Assembly: GCF_011044495.1 (NCBI RefSeq)
Contig: NZ_CP049143.1
Location: 6,200,001 to 6,264,000, forward strand
Direction: 5' to 3'
Length of the DNA: 64,000 bases
Origin: Roseimicrobium sp. ORNL1
Lineage (GTDB): Bacteria; Verrucomicrobiota; Verrucomicrobiia; Verrucomicrobiales; Verrucomicrobiaceae
Below are positions 43,578 to 50,735 of the stretch, in pieces. The position numbers and the translations under genes are program-made. Below the pieces are notes generated by a model, which was not told the origin of the DNA, ran no database searches, and worked only from the letters and a program-made list of their open reading frames with translations. Positions within the stretch are counted from its first letter, which is position 1. The number at the start of each line of letters is the position of its first letter.

Positions 43578-44026
43578 TGAAAAGGATCAATTCGAACAAT
43601 GGGCGGGCGCGGGCCAATTTTCTTCGCGGCGAGCTTGTACGTGCGAAACTTCCTTTGCGGAATGGCGGCCCGAGCATCCCAGTCTACCGAATCATCGGCA
43701 TCGTACGCATCTTCGACGGCAACAGGCTCAGGAGTCCAGAAGGGAAGTTGAATATTCAGGCTGGTAGAGGAGGCATCAACAGAGTCCGCCCATAGAGCCT
43801 CTGCAAGTTTCGCGAAGAATGCCCTATCGTCACGCATTTCGCCTATGCTCGACAAGCTCAAACCAGAGATGGGCATGGTGGATCCTGCCTTATCTAAAGT
43901 GCCCGTCCTCTTTGTTTCTCCTCGGGTGCTAAATACGCGGTTGACGATCGCAATGGAATCTCTCGCTTCTGGCCGAGGATAGCGAGCGCGTGTTTGCGTG
44001 TCGGGTTCTGGTGCGTAACAGGACAT
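43574..44026 (-). CDS. Unrecognised cargo protein B (three-gene operon, middle)
   Basis: The start at 44026 gives 150 residues; an upstream start at 44065 overlaps the first gene by 35 bases. The N-terminus is basic (SCYAPEPDTQTRARYPRPEA), the middle has SLSSIGEMRDDRAFFAKLAE, and the C-terminus has RAAIPQRKFRTYKLAAKKIG. No family recognised. It sits between the first and third cargo genes with very tight spacing (4 bases from the first, 4-base overlap with the third), so the three products probably act together. Confidence 0.55.
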   Translation of the reverse strand: MSCYAPEPDTQTRARYPRPEARDSIAIVNRVFSTRGETKRTGTLDKAGSTMPISGLSLSSIGEMRDDRAFFAKLAEALWADSVDASSTSLNIQLPFWTPEPVAVEDAYDADDSVDWDARAAIPQRKFRTYKLAAKKIGPRPPIVRIDPFQ

Positions 44027-44030
44027 TGCT

Positions 44031-44672
44031 TTACGTCGCGCCAAAGGTGCTGGCCGCGATGTCATAGAAGTGTTTTACTCTATCGGGATACGTTTGCAAA
44101 GCTTCATTTGCGCCCTCATAACCTTGTTTTTTGAGGCGCATGTGATAGTTCGCCACAACTATCGTAGCCGAACGCACACCGTCAGTAAGTGGCACCTTTC
44201 CAGGTTCACAACTGACGGTCAACAACGCGCCATCTACCTTGTAGGTAAGCTTGAAGGCAGTTGCCACAAGCTCCTCATGCCTCTCGGTCCAAGGTCCCGG
44301 CTTTATGAAGCGCTCTCTGATCCAAGATGGAGGGTCATCCATGCCTATGGCGGCAGTCAAATTAATCCCCACAGCGGTATAGCGCACATGAGGCAAAACG
44401 CCGAGGTAGCTGGATGCCATGCTGGCTATGGTGGCTCTCCCTTCCTCCGAATGGGACAGCACCTGAAATTTTGTAGGCTCAGCGGTGAAGCTGGTCCCAT
44501 TGTCATAATTCACGACCGAGAAGGCAGGGGTAGTCATTAAAGGATCCACCTGCTTCCATGATTCGGGCACTATCTTGTTTGCCGTTAGAAAGGAGGGATG
44601 CAGTATGCTTGGGTTGTGCGTGTCAGCAATGATCACCACAGACGAGTCCAGCAGATTGAGCTTGAGTTCCAT
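44031..44672 (-). CDS. Unrecognised cargo protein A (three-gene operon, first)
   Basis: The 213-residue product starts KLNLLDSSVVIIADTHNPSI followed by LHPSFLTANKIVPESW, and contains SYLGVLPHVRYTAVGINLTA and WTERHEELVATAFKLTYKVD. The 'NPSIL.P.FL...IVP..W' segment looks like a conserved motif of a widespread hypothetical family, but I cannot name it. It is the first gene of the operon, about 300 bases from attR, in visibly AT-richer DNA. Location next to att is typical for defence or other cargo modules. No signal peptide is present. Confidence 0.6.
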   Translation of the reverse strand: MELKLNLLDSSVVIIADTHNPSILHPSFLTANKIVPESWKQVDPLMTTPAFSVVNYDNGTSFTAEPTKFQVLSHSEEGRATIASMASSYLGVLPHVRYTAVGINLTAAIGMDDPPSWIRERFIKPGPWTERHEELVATAFKLTYKVDGALLTVSCEPGKVPLTDGVRSATIVVANYHMRLKKQGYEGANEALQTYPDRVKHFYDIAASTFGAT

Positions 44673-44683
44673 TGGGATATTTC

Positions 44684-44707
44684 GGCCCGGCCTGCCTTAG
44701 GCGGGCC
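44684..44707 (-). promoter_or_regulatory. Hairpin in the leader of the cargo operon
   Basis: GGCCCG (44684-44689) pairs with CGGGCC (44702-44707), with three further inner pairs after a one-base bulge. It lies 11 bases before the first cargo gene on the minus strand, so it would be in the 5' leader. Function unknown. Confidence 0.4.
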
Positions 44708-44842
44708 ATTTCTAATAGCGGGTTCGACGTTCCGTCCAGAGAAACATCACATAATCCATCCTAGAAAAGAGTGCTAGGTGTCTGAACACCTTAACCCAAA
44801 AACGAATCCATGCAAGTGAAGACTTGCATGCGATGGCCGTTT

Positions 44843-44861
44843 GACTGCCAAAATACTGCCA
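44843..44861 (+). promoter_or_regulatory. Integrase arm-type site, right
   Basis: This is the same 19 bases as at 30464-30482. Downstream (44864-44900) TTTCGGTGT is repeated. It lies about 110 bases inside attR, as expected for the second arm site of a tyrosine recombinase. Confidence 0.7.
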
Positions 44862-44969
44862 GTTTTCGGTGTATTTTCGTGTGTTTCGGTGTGGCTTTGT
44901 GCGTGTCAGTGCAACGCACTAGATGAGCCATTTTCCGAACTTCATCCCTCATTTTGAGGGAGTTATGTA

Positions 44970-45027
44970 ATGGTGGGCAGGGGTGGGTTCGAACCACCGT
45001 AGGCGTAAGCCAGTGGATTTACAGTCC
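44970..45027. repeat. attR (3' part of the intact tRNA-Tyr)
   Basis: All 58 bases are identical to 30370-30427. It forms the 3' part of the tRNA-Tyr gene, including the CCA end, so integration leaves the tRNA intact. Confidence 0.93.
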
Positions 45028-45056
45028 ACCCCGTTTGACCGCTCCGGCACCTACCC
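44971..45056 (-). tRNA. tRNA-Tyr (anticodon GTA)
   Basis: Read on the minus strand, the gene is 86 bases with an encoded CCA. The acceptor GGGTAGG pairs with CCTGCCC, the anticodon stem GTGGA/TCCAC encloses CTGTAAA with anticodon GTA at 45020-45022, the variable arm is long (class II) and the T-arm has GGTTCGAACC. It is the attachment target of the element. Confidence 0.95.
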
Positions 45057-45091
45057 GAAACATTAGCCGCTCCGTTAGAAGCGGGGAGAAG

Positions 45092-45120
45092 TTGGTACCG
45101 AAGAAGCGGGGGGGATGCAA
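45092..45120 (-). promoter_or_regulatory. Possible tRNA-Tyr promoter
   Basis: On the minus strand, TTGCAT (45115-45120) and TACCAA (45092-45097) are separated by 17 bases, about 36 bases upstream of the tRNA 5' end. The -10 match is weak. Confidence 0.3.
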
Positions 45121-45241
45121 GAGGAAAGTTGAATTTTGGAAGAGAGTTTCTTCCTTTTCTTGCACGATACCCACCCGACACTTCAGTTCTGCACAGGGAC
45201 ACCTCTCCTTTCGGAAAGATCCGCCAAGCAAGGAGACTCGA

Positions 45242-45766
45242 CTAGGGCAGGATTTCGCGGTTCTCCGGCAGGCTCATGAACTTCTTGAGGAAGTCACGGC
45301 TGGCGTCCTTCTTGGCTTCATACTTGGAGTCCTCACGGCTGCTCGTCTTATTCACGACGTTCAGGAGAGCGGCCCCCTGAGTGCCCACAAGGGCTACGCC
45401 CTTGTCGAGTTGATCCAGGAAAGCCAGGACGGTGGGGTCTGCCGCAAAGGTCTTCCGCAGTCCGGCCACCTGATCGTTCACCACGTGCAGCACGGCCAGA
45501 TGCCGGACCACCTGGGCTTCGATGACCTTGGCATCCAGTCCGGCCGTGTGCGCAGCCTCGGCATCCACGACGCCGAGATAGACGCTGTACAGGGTGCCAC
45601 CCGCGAAGGCGCCTGTGGAGGTGGCCATGGCTTCCACCTGAGCTTCAAGGGGCGCAGCCGTAGCCGGCTTTGCCTCCTTTTCCTTTTCTTTTTCCTGGGC
45701 ACGGAGGGACGGAGCGGCAGCGAAGGAGAAGAGGCCGCAGAGGACGAAAAGCGTTCTGACGTTCAT
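45242..45766 (-). CDS. Secreted hypothetical protein
   Basis: The 174-residue product has a signal peptide (NVRTLFVLCGLFSFAAAPSL), a charged EKEKEKEAKPATAAP linker and a mostly helical mature domain (QVVRHLAVLHVVNDQVAGLR, DASRDFLKKFMSLPENREIL). No family recognised. It is the first chromosomal gene after attR, divergent from the glutamate synthase gene. Confidence 0.65.
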   Translation of the reverse strand: MNVRTLFVLCGLFSFAAAPSLRAQEKEKEKEAKPATAAPLEAQVEAMATSTGAFAGGTLYSVYLGVVDAEAAHTAGLDAKVIEAQVVRHLAVLHVVNDQVAGLRKTFAADPTVLAFLDQLDKGVALVGTQGAALLNVVNKTSSREDSKYEAKKDASRDFLKKFMSLPENREILP

Positions 45767-46142
45767 GAATGGGGGTACTAAAATGCGTATGTGGCGCGTG
45801 GCAGGTTCGCACGGGTGGACGAGACCAGCCCATAAGCTGCCTCAGGGTAATAGCGCGGCAAGCGCGTTTTGGCGGCGAATTCGAGGAAAACCCTTCCCAC
45901 ACCCAAACGAGACTGGTCGGGCTCCCCTGGCAGTGCCGCAAGTCACACAATTGCAACGTGATGCCCGGCGATCCTGGTGTTCATTTTGGCGACTTGGTTC
46001 ACATCTGCAGCCCGCGGCACGCTCCCTGCTACCACCCGCCCTTGCCAATTCCGCCAAAAGATATATGCTGGATGCCCTTTGTCCCCGCGCCTCGCGGCCC
46101 GGGTCACAAGGGTACACTCACCCCTCCCCAAAATCAGACGAG
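45767..46142. other. Intergenic region before glutamate synthase
   Basis: This 376-base stretch between two divergent genes has no convincing gene. The only candidate signal is the promoter at 46042-46069. The frame continuous with the glutamate synthase gene is open here but lacks conserved sequence and has no suitable start. Confidence 0.5.
46042..46069 (+). promoter_or_regulatory. Candidate sigma-70 promoter of gltB
   Basis: TTGCCA (46042-46047; 5 of 6 to TTGACA) and TATGCT (46064-46069; 4 of 6 to TATAAT) are separated by 16 bases, about 75 bases before the gltB start. Confidence 0.4.
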
Positions 46143-49100
46143 ATGACAAAGCATCCCTATTACGACCTGCCGATTCCCAATGAAGGCTCACTCCATCGCA
46201 TGGAGCTGGAGCGTGACGCCTGTGGCGTGGGTTTCGTGGCCAAAGTCGACGGGACACGAAGTCATGAGATTCTAGAGCTGGCCTTGGGTGGTTGTTGTGC
46301 CGTGGTGCATCGCGGCGCCATGGAGGCCGACATGAAGACGGGCGACGGCGCCGGCGTGCTGGCCCAGATTCCCCACAAGATCCTGCTCCCGGTGGCCAAG
46401 GAAGAATTCGGCGTGGAGCTGGATCACCCCCTCGACCTCGCGGTGGGCGTCTTTTTCCTTCCGCAGGACGAGCTTCAGCGCATCAAGATTCAAAACGTGG
46501 CCGAAGGCGCCGTGGCGAAGCGGGACATCCGCATCATCGGCTGGCGCAAGGTGCCGGTGAATGCCAACGAGCTGGGCGTGAAATCCCTGCAGACCATGCC
46601 GTACATCATGCACCTGCTGATGGCGCGTCCTGAAGGCATGGATGACGGTCCCTTTGAGCGCGCACTCTACATGGCGCGCCGTGAGCTCATTCTGAAGTCC
46701 CGTTCCATGGGTCTGGCCGAGTTCTACGTGCCCTCGATGTCGCACAAGACGATCATCTACAAGGCGCTTGTCATCGCGACCGCGCTGGGCAAGTTCTACC
46801 AGGACCTGCAGGACGAGCGCTTCGAAACCTCGCTGGCGATCTTCCACCAGCGCTTCTCCACGAACACCTTCCCCACCTGGGCGCTCTCGCATCCCTTCCG
46901 CATGCTGGCGCACAACGGTGAAATCAACACCGTGCGTGGCAACCGCAACTGGGTGGCCTCCCGCGCCAGCGACTTCGAGCACGAGTTCTGGGAGAACGAA
47001 GAGCATCTGCTCAAGAATCTCTGCGCCGTGGGCCAGAGCGACTCCGCGAGCCTCGACGCCGCGCTGGAGTTGCTGGTGCTTTCCGGCCGCGACCTCACGC
47101 ACGCCATGTCCATGCTGGTGCCCTCGGCATACGGCATCGACCCGACGACCACGGACGAGGAGAAGGCCTACTACGAATACCATTCTTGCTTCAGCGAGCC
47201 ATGGGACGGTCCTGCGGCGCTGGTCGCCACGGATGGCGTCAGCATCGTGGCCAGCCTGGACCGCAATGGTCTGCGCCCCTCACGTTACAAGCTTACGGAA
47301 GACGGCGTCTTTGCCCTCGGTTCCGAAGTGGGCATCATCCCGCTGGATGACCGCAAGGTGATCAAGAAAGGACGTCTCGCCCCCGGTGAGATGCTCGAGG
47401 TGAATACCCTGAAGGGCACCGTCACCACGAATGGCGACATCAAGGAGAAGCTTGCCGCCCGCCAGCCCTATGGCACATGGCTCAAGGAGAACCGCCACGA
47501 TCTCACCTCCCTCGCACCTCACGCTCCGAAGGAAGAGCTCGACATCCTGAGCCTCTCCCAGAAGCAGGTCACCTTTGGCTGGAACAAGGAGGAGATCGAC
47601 ATGGCCTTCGCCCCCATGCTGGCGAAGGGCGAAGAAGTCATCTACTCGATGGGTGATGACGCGGCCCTTTCGGCCCTTTCGAAGCAGCCCAAGGTCCTCT
47701 TCACCTACTTCAAGCAGCTCTTCGCGCAGGTCACCAACCCGCCGATCGACCCCATCCGCGAACGCGGAGTGATGTCCCTCGACGTGGTACTGGGCTGGCA
47801 GCGTAACTGGCTGGGTGAAACGCCCGAGCACGCCAGCGTGGTACATCTCAAGTCGCCCTTCCTTTTCGAGAACGAACTGGAGAAGCTGAAGAAGCTTGAG
47901 GCCTTCCCCTGCCGTGTCCTCGACACGACCTGGGCGGTCTCGGAAGGCACCATCGGCCTGCGCAAGGCAGTGGATCGTCTCTGTGCAGAAGCGGAGAAGG
48001 CGGTGGAAGAAAACGTCCGCATCCTGATCCTGAGCGACCGTGCCACCGACCACAACCGTGTGCCGGTACCCTCGCTCATCGCGACGGGTGCAGTGCATCA
48101 TCATTTGAACCGTGCGCAGAAGCGCATGCGTCTCTCCATCGTGGTAGACACGGGTGAAGCGCGCGACACACACCAGATGGCATGCCTCTTCGGCTTTGGC
48201 GCGAGCGCGGTGTGCCCGTACCTCGCGTATGAATCCGTGCAGGAAGTGCTGGAGGCCGACAAGACGGCGCGCAAGCCGCTCTACACGGATCTCGACTTCG
48301 CCAAGCTGCTGACAAACTACCGCAAGTCGCTTGAGAAGGGCGTGCTGAAGATCATGTCCAAGATGGGCATCAGCGTGCTGAGCAGCTACACCGGCGCGCA
48401 GATCTTCGAAGCGATCGGCATCGGCAAGGAAGTGATGGACAGCTGCTTCACCGGCACGCCATCCCAGATCGCCGGCATTGGCTTTGATGAAATCGCGGAG
48501 GAAAGCCTCGCACGCCATGCGGCGGCCTACACGACCGGCGTGCCGGAGAGCGGCCCCATCGAGCTGGCTGACCCAGGCTTCTACCGTCCGCGTCGTGACG
48601 GTGAACTGCACAGCGTGACCGGCCCCGTCATCAGGAACTTCCACACCTTCGTGAAGTCCGGCAAGGCTGAGGACTACGACAAGTACGTGCAGGCCCAACT
48701 TGAGAACCGCCCGGCGGCGCTGAAGGATCTCTTTGAGTTCGTGCCGGACAGCGGTGGCCCGATTCCGATTGAGGAAGTGGAGTCCATCGAAGACATCCGC
48801 GTGCGTTTCACCACGGCAGCCATGTCCCTGGGCGCCATCTCGCCTGAGGCGCATGAAGCGCTGGCGATCGCGATGAACAGCATCGGCGGCAAGTCGGACT
48901 CTGGTGAAGGTGGTGAAGACCCCCGTCGCTTCAAGCCGTATGAAAACGGCGACTGGGCGATGAGCAAGATCAAGCAGGTGGCGAGCGGACGCTTCGGCGT
49001 GACTGCGGAGTACCTCGCGAATGCCTGGGAACTGGAAATCAAGATGGCGCAGGGAGCCAAGCCTGGTGAAGGCGGCCAGCTTCCCGCCATGAAGGTGAGC

Positions 49101-50735
49101 GGCCTCATCGCACGTCTGCGTCACACGCAGCCGGGTGTGTCCCTCATCAGCCCACCCCCGCACCACGACATCTATTCCATCGAAGACCTCGCGCAGCTCA
49201 TCCATGACCTGAAGGAGGCGAATCCGCGCGCCCGCGTGTGCGTGAAGCTCGTTGCCGAATCGGGCGTGGGTACCGTGGCTGCCGGTGTGGCCAAGGCGAA
49301 TGCGGACATCATTCTCGTATCCGGTCATGAAGGTGGCACGGGAGCGAGCCCGCTCTCCAGCATCAAGCACGCAGGTATGCCGTGGGAACTCGGTCTTGCC
49401 GAGACCCAGCAGGTGCTCATGCTGAATGGCCTTCGTGACCGCGTCACGCTCCGTACAGACGGCGGCCTGCGCAATGGTCGCGATATCATGACTGCAGCCA
49501 TCCTCGGCGCGGAGGAGTTCAACTTCGGCACCATCGCCCTCATCGCCCTCGGGTGCGTGTATGTGCGCCAGTGCCACCTGAACAACTGCCCCGTGGGTGT
49601 GGCCACAACGGATCCGAAATTCCGCTCCCGGTTCAAAGGCAAGCCCGAACACGTGGTGAACTTCTTCAACTCTGTCGCTGAAGAAACGCGTGCCATCATG
49701 GCATCCCTTGGCGTGGCCAAGCTGAATGACATCATCGGTCGCCCTGAATTCCTCAGGCAGCGCGTGGTGCCGGATCACAAGAAGGCGAACCTGCTCGACC
49801 TTTCCCGCATCCTCCGTGACGTGGGCAAGGAGCTCGGCCAGGATGCCCCGCGCATCTGCCGCGTGAACAGCAACGAGCGCATCAACCACCACCCGCTGGA
49901 TGACAAAATCATGCAGGCGGCGCAGGTGGCCATCAGCGACAAGCGCAAGGTGAACCCGCTGCGCTACAAGGTGAAGAACACGGACCGCAACATCGGCACC
50001 AAGCTGGCGGGCGAAATCGCCTTCCACCATGGCAACCATGGTCTGCCTCCGGGCACCGTGGAAGTGAACTGCGAAGGCAGCGCGGGCCAGAGCTTCGGCA
50101 CCTTCCTCTGCGGCGGCGTCTCGCTGAACCTCACCGGTGAAGCGAATGACTACGTGGGCAAGGGCCTGTGCGGTGGTGAGATTGTCATCCGTCCGCCGGC
50201 GAAAGTGCACCCCACCTTCCAGACGCATGAGAACAGCATCGTGGGCAACACGCTGCTGTACGGTGCGACGAGCGGCGCGCTCTTCGCAGCGGGCCGCGCG
50301 GGTGAACGCTTCTGCGTGCGCAACTCCGGTGCCACCGCTGTCATTGAAGGTATTGGCGACCACGGTTGCGAATACATGACCGGCGGTGTGGTCGCAGTGC
50401 TCGGAAGCTTCGGCAAGAACTTCGGCGCCGGCATGAGCGGTGGTGTGGCCTACCTGCTGGATGAGGCCGGCATGTTCGAGAAGCTGCACAACCCCGAGAT
50501 GATCAAGGGTGGGCCGCTGACCGAAGAGGACGTGAAGGCCTTGCAGGCGCTCATCTACAAGCACCTTGAGAAGACAGACAGTCCGCGCGCGAGGGACATC
50601 CTGGATCGCTGGGATCACTTCCGCCCGCTGTTTGTGAAGGTATCTCCCAAAGTGGAGCCGGTGGCAGTGCCGGCGGAGGATGAAACCCCGCCCGACACGC
50701 TTGACGCCAAAGCCCAAGCCGGTGTCGCTGCGTGA
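46143..50735 (+). CDS. gltB: Glutamate synthase, large subunit
   Basis: The 1530-residue protein begins at ATG 46143. An N-terminal glutaminase domain starts at the conserved CGVGFVA (Cys at about residue 24, exposed after propeptide removal). The central domain and the FMN-binding synthase domain follow ([23 protein letters not shown]-like [40 protein letters not shown], a [15 protein letters not shown] 3Fe-4S ligand cluster), and a C-terminal beta-helix ends it ([20 protein letters not shown]). It converts 2-oxoglutarate and glutamine to two glutamates, taking electrons from NADPH via GltD or from ferredoxin. No gltD lies nearby in this window. Its stop overlaps the next gene's GTG start. 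Confidence 0.97.
   Translation: [1530 protein letters not shown]

Larger units (their letters stand above)
30370..45027. mobile_element. Integrative element in tRNA-Tyr (about 14.6 kb)
   Basis: A 58-base direct repeat at 30370-30427 and 44970-45027 bounds the element. The right copy is the 3' part of an intact minus-strand tRNA-Tyr, and the left copy is a displaced tRNA fragment. A tyrosine recombinase gene starts 68 bases inside attL. Contents in order: integrase, two small DNA-binding proteins, replication initiator with internal iterons, DnaC-like loader, small ORFs, a tail-type module with a tape-measure protein, two small minus-strand genes, an XRE regulator with a small operon, and a three-gene minus-strand cargo operon. 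No capsid, portal or large terminase gene was recognised. Confidence 0.9.

Noticed and set aside
47280-50717. 1145-residue open frame on the minus strand across gltB
   Set aside because: It is antisense to a complete, highly conserved gltB and shows no family pattern. High GC and codon bias routinely create such long shadow frames.
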